Assembly (NCBI GenBank): GCA_900299065.1
Contig: OMIJ01000177.1
Coordinates: 1 to 17,340, forward strand
Source of the DNA: Hyphomicrobiales bacterium
GTDB taxonomy: Bacteria; Pseudomonadota; Alphaproteobacteria; Rhizobiales; Beijerinckiaceae
DNA: 17,340 nt
Direction of reading: 5' to 3'
Position numbers and translations under genes: made by a program. Below the pieces are notes generated by a model. The model was given only the letters and a program-made list of their open reading frames with translations, was not told where the DNA came from and did no database searches. Shown piece after piece: positions 1 through 7,530 of the stretch (positions are counted from its first letter, which is position 1; each line of letters opens with the position of its first letter).

Positions 1-364
1 AAGACGTATTGCTAGCCAGCAGAGTATGCGAACTTAAAGAACTGCAGAGTCTGACGAAGATTTTACGCTTGATCTCTTCGTCTTCAGTCGCCGCTTCAAT
101 CACAAGATCACAATCAGAAAGACCTGAATAATCGACACAAGTTGAAATACGACTCAAGGAGTCCTTGCGATCGAGATCAGTGAATTGATTGCGGGCAATC
201 AACCTAGCCATATTGCCATTTATAGTGGCCAGACCAGCCTGCAATCTTTCCTCGGAAAGATCATTGAGTATAACCTCAAGGCCTGCTGCAGCACAGACAT
301 GGGCAATCCCGCTGCCCATCTGGCCGGCACCGATAATCCCGATCTTTTTAATGTCGATCGTCAT
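1..364 (-). CDS. hbd: 3-hydroxybutyryl-CoA dehydrogenase, N-terminal part (3' end off the left edge)
   Basis: Only the first 121 codons are present; the reading frame is open to the edge. The protein begins MTIDIKKIGIIGAGQMGSG, with the GxGxxG dinucleotide-binding loop at residues 11-16, then an acidic stretch and, at the cut end, LLASNTS, the conserved block of 3-hydroxyacyl-CoA dehydrogenases just before the catalytic region. The family oxidises 3-hydroxybutyryl-CoA to acetoacetyl-CoA with NAD(P) (the PHB pathway reads this backwards). The stand-alone N-terminal Rossmann domain with no hydratase part in front argues for the short Hbd/PaaH type rather than the FadB fusion. The ATG at 362-364 is preceded by an AGGT-type ribosome site. 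It lies 74 bases downstream of etfA on the same strand, so cotranscription with the ETF genes is likely. The exact substrate (hydroxybutyryl, longer chain, hydroxyadipyl) cannot be told from this fragment. Confidence 0.92.
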   Translation of the reverse strand, partial: MTIDIKKIGIIGAGQMGSGIAHVCAAAGLEVILNDLSEERLQAGLATINGNMARLIARNQFTDLDRKDSLSRISTCVDYSGLSDCDLVIEAATEDEEIKRKIFVRLCSSLSSHTLLASNTS

Positions 365-438
365 GTTGACCTGTCACTCACTACTGAATCTCCCGCAATC
401 ATAGAAGCAATGATTGGTAAATCCAGCTTTTCTGGAGA
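365..438 (-). other. etfA-hbd intergenic spacer with two small inverted repeats
   Basis: Read on the minus strand, the 74-base gap after the etfA stop holds a weak hairpin (TCCAG arms at 422-426 and 432-436, 5-base loop, followed by TTT) and a second dyad (7-base arms CAATCAT/ATGATTG at 396-402 and 410-416, 7-base spacer). Neither has a convincing U tract. They may slow or process the transcript between etfA and hbd, but a full terminator is doubtful. This is a structural reading only. Confidence 0.25.
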
Positions 439-1386
439 TTATTTGCCTAACTTTGCGAGCTCCTGATCGAGCTCTGGAAGAGCGGTGAAAAGATCGGCAA
501 CAAGCCCATAATCTGCAATCTGGAAAATGGGTGCTTCCTCATCTTTATTGATCGCTACTATGACTTTTGAATCCTTCATGCCCGCCAAATGCTGGATGGC
601 GCCGGAAATCCCAACTGCAATGTAGAGATCTGGAGCCACAACCTTGCCAGTCTGTCCAACTTGCCAATCATTAGGCGCATATCCAGCATCAACAGCTGCA
701 CGCGAGGCACCCATGGCAGCACCCAGCCGATCTGCGACAGGCTCAATATAGGTTTTGAAGTTTTCTGTATTCTGCATAGCCCGACCACCAGAAATGATAA
801 TTTTGGCAGCTGTCAGCTCTGGCCGATCGGATTTAACCACTGCCTCGCCTCTAAAGGAGGAGACATTCACATCAGGCTGAGGCGAGATTTGCTCAATGGG
901 TGCTTGTTGGGGGCCGGAGGGACTGGCGGCAAAAGCTGCCGTCCGGACTGTGATCACTTTAATAGGATCAGTTGATTGAACTGTCTGAATGGCATTGCCG
1001 GCATAGATCGGACGCTCAAACACATCTGCTGATATAACTTTTGTTATTTCAGATACTTGCATAACGTCTAACAAGGCCGCCACACGCGGCAGAATGTTTT
1101 TTGCATCCGAAGTCGCGCTGGAAATAATGGTCTGAAAGCCAGAGGCCAGATTTGAAATCAAAGCAGCCATTGGCTCGGCTCGCTGATGCGCATAATGGGG
1201 GGCATCGGCGACTAATACTTTGCTCACCCCCTCCAGATGGGAGGCTGCTGTGGCAGCTTCAGCCACATTGTGCCCAGCGACAAGAATTGTAACAGCCGGA
1301 CCAATCGCCCTAGCAGCGCTTAGCGCTTTAGCGGTTCCGTCGCCCAAATGACCTGAAGAGATATCTGCAAGAAGCAATGTCGACAT
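439..1386 (-). CDS. etfA: Electron transfer flavoprotein, alpha subunit
   Basis: This 315-residue protein is the FAD-carrying large subunit of ETF. ETF collects electrons from acyl-CoA dehydrogenases and passes them through ETF:quinone oxidoreductase to the respiratory quinone pool. The N-terminal half is the ETF Rossmann-like domain. The C-terminal FAD domain starts near residue 190 with [11 protein letters not shown] and contains the ETF-alpha signature around residues 254-281 ([16 protein letters not shown] then a segment ending in VIVAINKD). The length is normal for bacterial EtfA. The ATG at 1384-1386 shares one base with the etfB stop codon (TAATG) and has a good AGGAG site inside the end of etfB, so the two subunits are translationally linked, which suits a 1:1 heterodimer. 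hbd follows on the same strand. The family assignment is secure. Confidence 0.97.
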   Translation of the reverse strand: MSTLLLADISSGHLGDGTAKALSAARAIGPAVTILVAGHNVAEAATAASHLEGVSKVLVADAPHYAHQRAEPMAALISNLASGFQTIISSATSDAKNILPRVAALLDVMQVSEITKVISADVFERPIYAGNAIQTVQSTDPIKVITVRTAAFAASPSGPQQAPIEQISPQPDVNVSSFRGEAVVKSDRPELTAAKIIISGGRAMQNTENFKTYIEPVADRLGAAMGASRAAVDAGYAPNDWQVGQTGKVVAPDLYIAVGISGAIQHLAGMKDSKVIVAINKDEEAPIFQIADYGLVADLFTALPELDQELAKLGK

Positions 1387-2135
1387 TAAAGGACTCCTGC
1401 TTCGTCTTTGAGTTTGGCAACAAGAGTTGCAACGGAATCGACTTTCACTCCGCCCTTGCGCGCCGGCGGTTCTGCTGTTGTAATCACTTTAAGTCTTGGC
1501 GTGAGATCCACGCCATATGCATCCGGGCTGGTTTCCGCAATCGGCTTCTTCTTCGCCTTCATAATATTGGGAAGAGAGGCATATCGAGGCTCATTCAAAC
1601 GCAGATCCGTCGTTACAATTGCGGGCAATGGCAGATGAAGCGTCTGTAAGCCGCCATCCACTTCTCTTGTCACGTCAATGCCGCCATCAACAAATTCGAC
1701 CTTGGACGCAAAAGTAGCCTGGCCACAGCCCAAAAGTGCAGCCAGCATCTGACCTGTCTGATTGCAATCATCATCGATAGCCTGTTTGCCCATGATGATA
1801 AGATCAGCCGATTCAGCCTGAGCAATCGATTTCAAGATCTTGGCGACTCCAAGAGGCTCGACGGCAAGATCGGTCTTCACCAAAACCCCGCGATCCGCGC
1901 CCATAGCGAGGCCGGTCCTAATCGTTTCCGAAGCTTGCGCAGGGCCAATAGAGACCACGATAATCTCTTCGGCCTTGCCGGCCTCCTTGATACGAAGGGC
2001 CTCTTCAACGGCGATTTCATCGAAAGGATTCATCGACATTTTGACATTGGCCAAATCAATGCCAGACCCGTCGCTCTTCACGCGAGGCTTAACATTATAG
2101 TCAATGACCCTTTTGACCGGTACGAGGATTTTCAT
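1386..2135 (-). CDS. etfB: Electron transfer flavoprotein, beta subunit
   Basis: At 249 residues this is the usual length for EtfB, the AMP-binding small subunit of ETF. It begins [20 protein letters not shown], a standard EtfB N-terminus. It carries the ETF-beta signature at residues 177-198: [13 protein letters not shown] followed by NIMKAKKKP. The [11 protein letters not shown] segment (188-198) is the recognition loop that docks on partner dehydrogenases; in mitochondrial ETF its lysines are methylated. It overlaps etfA by one base. The 106-base gap upstream contains the terminator of the preceding adenosyltransferase gene, so etfB probably starts its own transcript. The ribosome site in front of the ATG is weak (GGGTTTTGCC). 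Cytoplasmic; partner is EtfA. Confidence 0.97.
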   Translation of the reverse strand: MKILVPVKRVIDYNVKPRVKSDGSGIDLANVKMSMNPFDEIAVEEALRIKEAGKAEEIIVVSIGPAQASETIRTGLAMGADRGVLVKTDLAVEPLGVAKILKSIAQAESADLIIMGKQAIDDDCNQTGQMLAALLGCGQATFASKVEFVDGGIDVTREVDGGLQTLHLPLPAIVTTDLRLNEPRYASLPNIMKAKKKPIAETSPDAYGVDLTPRLKVITTAEPPARKGGVKVDSVATLVAKLKDEAGVL

Positions 2136-2170
2136 GGCAAAACCCGATAAAATGGTGCAGTGCGAAATTG

Positions 2171-2196
2171 GTAATATCTGAGGACTGACAAGTCAA
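2171..2196 (-). promoter_or_regulatory. Possible etfBA promoter elements
   Basis: On the minus strand a TTGACT hexamer (2191-2196) is followed 14 bases later by TATTAC (2171-2176), about 35 bases upstream of the etfB ATG. The hexamers resemble sigma-70 boxes but the 14-base spacing is too short for a normal housekeeping promoter. The location, between a terminator and etfB, is what favours it. Treat as a candidate only. Confidence 0.25.
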
Positions 2197-2217
2197 TGTT
2201 AAGGGCCTCAAGCTGTC

Positions 2218-2252
2218 AAAACCGCTACAAGACAGAAAGCTTTAGCGGTTTT
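2218..2252 (-). terminator. Intrinsic terminator overlapping the 3' end of the adenosyltransferase gene
   Basis: Ten-base perfect arms AAAACCGCTA/TAGCGGTTTT (2243-2252 and 2218-2227) enclose a 15-base loop. Read on the minus strand, the distal arm ends in TTTT. The proximal arm includes the last codons (Lys-Asn-Arg) and the stop of the adenosyltransferase gene, so the coding end doubles as the terminator stem. It separates the HIG1-adenosyltransferase unit from etfBA. Confidence 0.65.
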
Positions 2253-2823
2253 TTCCCGGCACCCATAAAATATCGCCCGTCCCTTGGGAATTCACATATC
2301 TGGCTGCAACAAAGAGAAAATCCGATAGCCGGTTGATATATTTAAGGGCCGGACCGCCAACACTTTCGCCCTGTGTCAATGAGAGCTCCACAATCAGCCT
2401 TTCCGCGCGGCGTGTGACGGTTCTGGCGACATGCAGCGCAGCAGAGGCCTCTGAGCCACCAGGAAGAACAAAAGACCGCAATGGCTCAAGAGAGGCATTA
2501 AGCTGGTCAATCTCGGTCTCAAGACGATCGACCTGCGTTTGAACAATTCGAAGCGGCTCAAATTCAAGTTTGGCGCCTCGTTCTGGAGTACAAAGATCAG
2601 CGCCTAGGTCGAACAGATCATTCTGAATGCGATAAAGCATGGCATCAACGAGTGGTTCATTCTTTGCCGTGGCCTGTCGGGCAAGACCAATCATGGAATT
2701 GGCTTCATCGACTGTGCCATAGGCTTCAATCCGCAGATTGAACTTGGGCAGAACCTCGCCATTGCCTAGAGATGTTGTGCCGCTATCACCTGTGCGCGTG
2801 TAGATCCGATTGAGCAGAACCAT
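2242..2823 (-). CDS. pduO: Cob(I)alamin adenosyltransferase, PduO/MMAB type
   Basis: This 193-residue protein belongs to the PduO-type ATP:corrinoid adenosyltransferases, which transfer the 5'-deoxyadenosyl group of ATP to cob(I)alamin to make coenzyme B12. The N-terminal ATP loop reads YTRTGDSGTTSLG (residues 8-20). The conserved RTVTRRAER helix is at 134-142 and the YINRLSDFLFV block at 162-172, all hallmarks of the trimeric family also known as human MMAB. It is unrelated to the CobA/CobO/BtuR type, although databases often give both the same product name. It lies 16 bases downstream of the HIG1-type gene, in one unit with it. Its start at MVLLNRIYTR has a GGA site 8-9 bases upstream. A B12 enzyme such as methylmalonyl-CoA mutase would be the expected beneficiary, but none is in the window. 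Confidence 0.94.
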   Translation of the reverse strand: MVLLNRIYTRTGDSGTTSLGNGEVLPKFNLRIEAYGTVDEANSMIGLARQATAKNEPLVDAMLYRIQNDLFDLGADLCTPERGAKLEFEPLRIVQTQVDRLETEIDQLNASLEPLRSFVLPGGSEASAALHVARTVTRRAERLIVELSLTQGESVGGPALKYINRLSDFLFVAARYVNSQGTGDILWVPGKNR

Positions 2824-2839
2824 AATAATTCCAATCTCG

Positions 2840-3031
2840 CTAAGCGCGAACCCAAAGCACAGTCATGATAAGAATGACGGCCACAAATTGCAGGCCGACA
2901 CGCCAACGCATTAAGGTTTGCGATAAATTAGGGCTACCATCTCGCATCATATTAAATAAGCCCCAGAACAGCACAAAGGCCACAGATAACAAAGCGAGCA
3001 GAATCAGAATATTTGTTGCTACATAAGACAT
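2840..3031 (-). CDS. Twin-transmembrane protein with HIG1 (hypoxia-induced gene 1) domain
   Basis: This 63-residue inner-membrane protein has two hydrophobic segments (about 7-27 and 46-61) joined by a short polar loop. Residues 38-48, QTLMRWRVGLQ, match exactly the HIG1 signature Q-x3-R-x-R-x3-Q. In mitochondria HIG1 proteins (Rcf1/Rcf2, HIGD1/2) bind cytochrome oxidase and its supercomplexes; the bacterial versions are short and largely unstudied. The gene is followed within 16 bases by the adenosyltransferase. A clear ribosome site is not visible in front of the ATG at 3029-3031. The loop and motif support the family call strongly; a role in modulating a terminal oxidase is inference from the eukaryotic family. 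Confidence 0.88.
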   Translation of the reverse strand: MSYVATNILILLALLSVAFVLFWGLFNMMRDGSPNLSQTLMRWRVGLQFVAVILIMTVLWVRA

Positions 3032-3076
3032 AAGGGTGACTTTGCATTTCAGGCCCCCTCATAGGAGCGCTGGCTT

Positions 3077-3105
3077 TAAATAGAGCCGTCAGGCAGCAAG
3101 AACAA
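3077..3105 (-). promoter_or_regulatory. Candidate promoter of the HIG1-adenosyltransferase unit
   Basis: On the minus strand TTGTTC (3100-3105) and TATTTA (3077-3082) are separated by exactly 17 bases, a sigma-70-like arrangement ending 45 bases before the HIG1 ATG. It lies within the 85-base gap after the DUF4175 gene. The -10 box is reasonable and the -35 box moderate. Confidence 0.4.
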
Positions 3106-3116
3106 GTCGCAAGAGA

Positions 3117-5828
3117 TTAGTAACGCTTGAGCAGGCGCTCAAGATAATCAATCTCTTCTTGTGGGCGCGTAGGATCGCTCAAACGACGTCTGAGCTCTTC
3201 GAGGACTTTCTGGGCTCTTTGTGCGGCTGGAGTTCCTAAAGGATCATAGAGAGAACGCGAATTATCGCCCTTGTCATGCGATTCGCGCCCTAATGGATCT
3301 GAATTACCATTATTATTGCCCTGACGCATTGGACCATTGGGATTGCCCTGACCTCCAGGATTACCGCCCTGACCCTGCTGCTGCATCATTTGCTGCATTT
3401 GTTCAGCCATGGATTGCGCACCGCGTCTGAGAGCATCAAGCGCGCGGCCCTGAGCATCAACAGCCTTACCCTGACCACCCTGACCCTGGCCGAGGCTTTG
3501 TTCTGCATCTTTCATCGCTTGCTCAGCTTCATCTAGGCCGTCATTGCCCTTCATGCCAAGCTGCTTCATCGCGCGCTGCAAATCTTCCAGTCTCTTGCGC
3601 AGATCCTCTTGCTGGCCCTGCAAATCATCATCGCCTTCACCCTCGCCATTATCGCCGGACATTTCATCCTGATCGTCGCCGGACTCCTGCTCGTCCTGCT
3701 GCGGCTCCCCGGATTGAGATTGAGGTGATTTTTGGGATTGCTGCTTTTGGTCTTGCTGATTGCGTTGTGATTTTTGCTGCTTTTTCTTATTAGAATTTTT
3801 CTTCTCGCCCGGCTTCTGGCTATCATTAAACGTCTTATCACGTAATTGCTGCTGTTCGCGCATGAGCTTGTCGAGCTCATTCATCTGCCGATTCATTTCA
3901 GCAGACATTTGATCTTGTCCGCTACCGCGCTTGGCATTTTGTAAATTCTCTAAAAGATTCTGAAGCTGATCCAGCATGCGCTGGGCATCGGCAAGATTGC
4001 CGGATTTGGCCATTTCTTCCATGCGATCAAGCATGGATTGCAAATCCTGAGGCGAGATCATGCGATCTTGCGGATTCTGCTGATTTTGATTTTCTGCTTG
4101 TTGCTGGCCATTTTGATTCTGGCGCATTTGTTCAGCAAGTTGCCGAAGGAACTTATCCATAGCTGCACGCAATTGTTCGGTCAGCTTGCGGATTTCTTCC
4201 TCTGTGGCTCCGCGCTGGAGCGCCTCGCGCAATTGTTGCTGGGCCGCTCGCAAATCGCGCTCTGCCTCGGGCAAATCTCCGTCCTCAATACGTAGCGCCA
4301 TCTCCCACATAAAATCGGCAACGCCCAATAAATCCTGATCCGTTTTTGCCTGACCAAGACGGCGGCTAATTGTATTAAAGCCTAAGTAAATAGCTGCGGT
4401 CGTTTTGAACCGCTCGGGTGCAATCTGCAAAGCCTCCATAGCCGCAGCCACACGTGCGCGCTCGTCTGGAGCTAAAACCAGATTGCGTCTTTGCTCAACC
4501 AAAGCTCGCGCCAGGGGTTTAACAAAAACCCTCTGCGGCAGGATCATTTCAACTGACTCGCTGCGACCAATATTGGCGCCTTCATCGCGCGCAGTGAGCG
4601 TCATTTTAACACGCGCCCCCGCCCAGGGATGTTCAGACAAATCTGTCGTCGTCTCACCCTCACCCAGACCACCTGGACCATTAGGCAAGATCAGGCCCAT
4701 ATGCGGCGCCTCAACAAGAGAGCGACCCTTAATTGGACGACCTCCAATGCGAGGATCAGCAAATTCTGCCTCAGCGCCTATCACGCCATAATCATCGCTG
4801 ATCTTATAATTGAGAGTTAGCGATCCGCGCGCATTGGGCTGGGGATCACCTTTGAGTTCAATGACAGGGGGCAAATCGGGAATAGACGCAATGTCAAACG
4901 AACCCAATATCCGGCCTGAACGCCTTATGGTCAGCTTGCCATTGCCACGCAAAGTCCAGCGATTTTCCTGCAAGATCTCCGCATCATTTGAAGATTTGCC
5001 ACTTTGATTGGCTGTATTTTTTGTCTTGTCCTCTTCGGGATTGATCTGAGAAAGCTCGCCTTCAATATCAAAAATGACATTGGACGCTTGAGACGATCTG
5101 ACGATAATGGAGGAACCTAGGGGGGCCTCAAGCTTTCGCGCCGCTTCCTTGAGAGGATCGCTCAAATCATCTTTTGTATTGAGCAGAATTGGCGGCCTGC
5201 CCGTATAGGGAGGAGGATCAATCCAGGCATCAAGACGAAAGGATTGGGCCAATGTGCCTGGTGTCGAAAAATTGAAGGCCGCCAAAAGACGGGAATATTT
5301 TTCAGGTCCCGCAACAAAAGCTGAAGCAAACACACAAACGGCAAGGAGCGCCCTTACAGCGAGGCGATCACGATCTGCCAATCGTGGCGAAGGCCAAGCA
5401 ACTTTTAATCTCTTGCTCGCTGCTCTAGCGCGATTGAGATGCAGCTCCCAGAGAAGTTTTGTCTCTTCACCCTGGTTCTGATCCACCATTACATCGCTGA
5501 GGCTCGAAGCAGGACGGTGAACCAGACCTGAATCGCGATCAAGCCTGGCCAAAGCTTCACGATGGGAGGGAAAACGCAGCCGCAATAGATAGAAAAGACA
5601 GATCAGCGTCAAAAGCCCAAAGCAAGAAAGCCCGATAATTCTGCCCCAGAGAGAGAGCTCAAGCCAAACCCCCAACCAGGAGGCAATCACAAACAAGGCA
5701 AACACATAAACCAGGCTAGCAATGGGGGGCCAAATACGCTCCCAGACAAGCGCCAATCCTGCTCTGCGCTGAAGCAGCCTCAAGCGGGCGGACCAATCAG
5801 TCTGCGAGGGGCGATCTTTGAAGATCAC
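3117..5828 (-). CDS. TIGR02302/DUF4175 family large membrane protein, function unknown
   Basis: At 903 residues this is the largest gene here. Three hydrophobic segments sit near the N-terminus (about 35-57, 62-84 and 155-174), followed by a probably extracytoplasmic region (about 175-435) with PPPYTG and a beta-rich stretch, a helical region (440-560), and a long low-complexity tail. The tail has Gln/Asn-rich runs (about 571-586), Lys/Gln/Ser (about 670-711), an acidic run (about 712-735) and Gly/Gln/Asn (about 777-842), ending in a conserved helical cap (DPLGTPAAQRAQKVLEELRR, 862-881). The topology and ending match the alphaproteobacterial TIGR02302 family, usually found near lysA. Residues about 262-287 look like a polar insertion. 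The start is GTG at 5826-5828. It lies 135 bases after lysA. No enzyme motif is visible; an envelope role is suggested only by neighbours. Confidence 0.88.
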   Translation of the reverse strand: MIFKDRPSQTDWSARLRLLQRRAGLALVWERIWPPIASLVYVFALFVIASWLGVWLELSLWGRIIGLSCFGLLTLICLFYLLRLRFPSHREALARLDRDSGLVHRPASSLSDVMVDQNQGEETKLLWELHLNRARAASKRLKVAWPSPRLADRDRLAVRALLAVCVFASAFVAGPEKYSRLLAAFNFSTPGTLAQSFRLDAWIDPPPYTGRPPILLNTKDDLSDPLKEAARKLEAPLGSSIIVRSSQASNVIFDIEGELSQINPEEDKTKNTANQSGKSSNDAEILQENRWTLRGNGKLTIRRSGRILGSFDIASIPDLPPVIELKGDPQPNARGSLTLNYKISDDYGVIGAEAEFADPRIGGRPIKGRSLVEAPHMGLILPNGPGGLGEGETTTDLSEHPWAGARVKMTLTARDEGANIGRSESVEMILPQRVFVKPLARALVEQRRNLVLAPDERARVAAAMEALQIAPERFKTTAAIYLGFNTISRRLGQAKTDQDLLGVADFMWEMALRIEDGDLPEAERDLRAAQQQLREALQRGATEEEIRKLTEQLRAAMDKFLRQLAEQMRQNQNGQQQAENQNQQNPQDRMISPQDLQSMLDRMEEMAKSGNLADAQRMLDQLQNLLENLQNAKRGSGQDQMSAEMNRQMNELDKLMREQQQLRDKTFNDSQKPGEKKNSNKKKQQKSQRNQQDQKQQSQKSPQSQSGEPQQDEQESGDDQDEMSGDNGEGEGDDDLQGQQEDLRKRLEDLQRAMKQLGMKGNDGLDEAEQAMKDAEQSLGQGQGGQGKAVDAQGRALDALRRGAQSMAEQMQQMMQQQGQGGNPGGQGNPNGPMRQGNNNGNSDPLGRESHDKGDNSRSLYDPLGTPAAQRAQKVLEELRRRLSDPTRPQEEIDYLERLLKRY
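3303..3500 (-). repeat. Low-complexity Gly/Gln/Asn coding tract
   Basis: This part of the DUF4175 gene encodes residues 777-842, built largely from Gly, Gln, Asn and Met with short repeats of the GQGQGG and QQMMQQQ kind. The DNA shows matching imperfect repeats of ccctga/ccctgg. It is in frame and has no stop, so it is a compositionally biased protein segment rather than a DNA repeat element. It may vary in length between strains. Confidence 0.7.
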
Positions 5829-5899
5829 GTGGCCTAATCTCCATTAACTCGATTTATAATAACCTTATGAATTTATGTGATTTTATTCGACTTTTAGAC

Positions 5900-5920
5900 A
5901 ATGGGCTGCAATCGCCCATT
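5900..5920 (-). other. Inverted repeat between lysA and the DUF4175 gene
   Basis: Perfect 7-base arms AATGGGC/GCCCATT (5900-5906 and 5914-5920) with a 7-base loop lie 43 bases downstream of the lysA stop on the minus strand. The bases after it on that strand (GTCTAAAAG) are not a U tract, so it is a poor intrinsic terminator but could mark the end of the argH-lptM-lysA message or protect its 3' end. The following 70 bases, up to the GTG of the DUF4175 gene, are AT-rich and probably contain its promoter, though I see no clear box pair. Confidence 0.35.
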
Positions 5921-5963
5921 TCTTATATGCCCAGCCTATCATTGTTCGCAAACTCTACAAGCC

Positions 5964-7235
5964 TCATTCCAACCAGACGGGAATTCTATCCAGCCCGATC
6001 AAAGCTTCATAGCTAGGGCGGGGGCGCACAATCGCCCAGTCTGAGGCGTGAACGAGCACCTCGGGAATTAGCAGACGGGAATTATAAGTGCCCGCTTGCA
6101 CAGCCCCATAAGCTCCAGCAGAATAAATTGCCAGAAGATCGCCCTGCGACACAGGCGGCAAAAGCCGCCCCTGCGCCAGAAAATCGCCGCTCTCACAAAC
6201 AGGGCCCACCACATCAACGAGAGATTTTTGTGAGTCAGGCCCCGCCTCAATGATGGGGCGAATCTCATGATAGGCATCATAGAGCGTGGGGCGCACAAGA
6301 TCATTCATCGCAGCATCAACGATGACAAAAGACTTTGCATCACCTTGCTTGATGTAAATGACCTGGCAAACAAGAATACCAGCATTGCCAACAAGCATGC
6401 GACCGGGCTCAAATACTAGTTTACAGCCCAAAGACCCGACGTGTTTTTTGACAATCGCAGCATAGTGATCAGGATGATAAGAATTCGGATCGTGATCATC
6501 CGTATAGGGAATACCAAGCCCACCACCAAGATCCAGATGATCAATATGATGACCATCCGAGCGCAACTGCTTCACAAAATCAGCCAAGAGCTCGAAGGCA
6601 TCCTCGAAGGGAGAGAGATCCGTGATTTGCGATCCAATATGCATATCAACGCCCGATATTGCTAGACCGGGCATTTGTGAAGCCTCGCGATAAACAGAGC
6701 GCGCTTCAGAAATTGGAATGCCAAATTTGTTTTCGGATTTACCGGTAGAAATTTTGTGATGCGTCTTTGCATCCACATCCGGATTAACGCGAATGGAGAT
6801 AGAGGCTGTTTTATTCATCCCCGTAGCTATGCGCGAAATCGCGTGCAATTCCGGTACAGATTCAACATTGAAACAGAAAATATTTTCTTCCAGAGCCAGT
6901 CTGATTTCCTGATCGGTTTTGCCAACTCCGGAGAAAGTGATTTTCTGGCCAGAAATTCCTGCTTGTCGCGCACGGCGTAACTCGCCTTCTGAAACAACAT
7001 CCACACCGGCACCAAGCCGTGCAAAGGTTTTAAGCACAGCCTGATTAGAATTGGCTTTCATCGCAAAACAAATCATCGCATCCAGGCCAGAAAGGCTCTT
7101 TTGGAAGACTTGATAATGACGGGTCAAAGTTGCTGTTGAATAGCAATAGAAAGGTGTACCGACCTTTTGAGCCAGCGACACAAGATCAACATCCTCGGCA
7201 TGCAATCTGCCATTGCGATAAGTAAAGTGATGCAT
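5964..7235 (-). CDS. lysA: Diaminopimelate decarboxylase
   Basis: This 423-residue PLP enzyme converts meso-diaminopimelate to L-lysine, the last step of the DAP pathway. It is a fold type III decarboxylase. The PLP-binding lysine is K60 in FAMKANSN (the usual form is Y-A-V-K). The barrel motifs HIGSQI (about 199-204), DLGGGLGIPY (about 235-244) and EPGRMLVGNAG (about 276-286) follow, and the catalytic cysteine is in CESGDFLA (about 347). The frame is open 53 codons further upstream, but that extension lies inside the preceding lipoprotein gene and is unlike LysA; the start at MHHFTYRNG fits the family (this group commonly begins M-H-H-F). Only two bases separate the lptM stop from this ATG (TAA-AC-ATG) and no ribosome site is visible, so translation is probably coupled to lptM. 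Confidence 0.97.
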   Translation of the reverse strand: MHHFTYRNGRLHAEDVDLVSLAQKVGTPFYCYSTATLTRHYQVFQKSLSGLDAMICFAMKANSNQAVLKTFARLGAGVDVVSEGELRRARQAGISGQKITFSGVGKTDQEIRLALEENIFCFNVESVPELHAISRIATGMNKTASISIRVNPDVDAKTHHKISTGKSENKFGIPISEARSVYREASQMPGLAISGVDMHIGSQITDLSPFEDAFELLADFVKQLRSDGHHIDHLDLGGGLGIPYTDDHDPNSYHPDHYAAIVKKHVGSLGCKLVFEPGRMLVGNAGILVCQVIYIKQGDAKSFVIVDAAMNDLVRPTLYDAYHEIRPIIEAGPDSQKSLVDVVGPVCESGDFLAQGRLLPPVSQGDLLAIYSAGAYGAVQAGTYNSRLLIPEVLVHASDWAIVRPRPSYEALIGLDRIPVWLE

Positions 7236-7237
7236 GT

Positions 7238-7465
7238 TTACAGCAGAAAATCGAGGATGAAGGACTCTTTGGGAGCAATGGCCGGTTTGTCTTCGCGCGT
7301 CTCCTGATTGCGACCATCCAGAGAATATTTGGCATTTGGTTGGCCGTGAGTTCCCGCGCTCACAGGATCTTCTAAAGGACCACGACGCCCACAAGCGCAG
7401 AGCGATAAGGCAAGACCCAAAACTAGGACTCGATAGCCCAGTTTTTTAGTTTTTCCAGCTAACAT
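7238..7465 (-). CDS. lptM: LptM-type small outer-membrane lipoprotein
   Basis: A 75-residue lipoprotein: a basic N-terminus (MLAGKTKK), a hydrophobic core and the lipobox L-C-A-C with the lipidated cysteine at position 25, directly followed by GRRGPLEDP. The C-G-R/K-x-G-P-L sequence right after the lipid cysteine is the signature of the LptM (formerly YifL) family. In E. coli LptM assists maturation of the LPS translocon LptDE. The C-terminus (FILDFLL) resembles the hydrophobic ending typical of alphaproteobacterial members. I chose the ATG at 7463-7465 because it gives a proper signal peptide and has GGGA upstream; a longer frame to 7516 would prefix 17 residues and spoil the signal sequence. 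It sits between argH and lysA, the common place for this gene. LPS transport as its role here is inferred from the family. Confidence 0.87.
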   Translation of the reverse strand: MLAGKTKKLGYRVLVLGLALSLCACGRRGPLEDPVSAGTHGQPNAKYSLDGRNQETREDKPAIAPKESFILDFLL

Positions 7466-7530
7466 TGTCGCGATCCCAAATGCCTCGAGCAGCCTGCCAC
7501 ATAAATAGCCATTCATCTGATCATAAATGG

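Noticed and set aside
589..975. Open frame of 128 codons opposite etfA
   Set aside because: Antisense shadow of a strongly conserved gene; no motif or initiation signal.
3566..3880. Open frame of 104 codons on the minus strand inside the DUF4175 gene
   Set aside because: Arg/Lys/Ser-rich frame-shifted reading of the low-complexity tract; no ribosome site or family resemblance.
7236..7394. 53-codon upstream extension of lysA
   Set aside because: It runs through the lptM coding sequence in another frame, looks nothing like LysA, and the internal start MHHFTYRNG fits the family.
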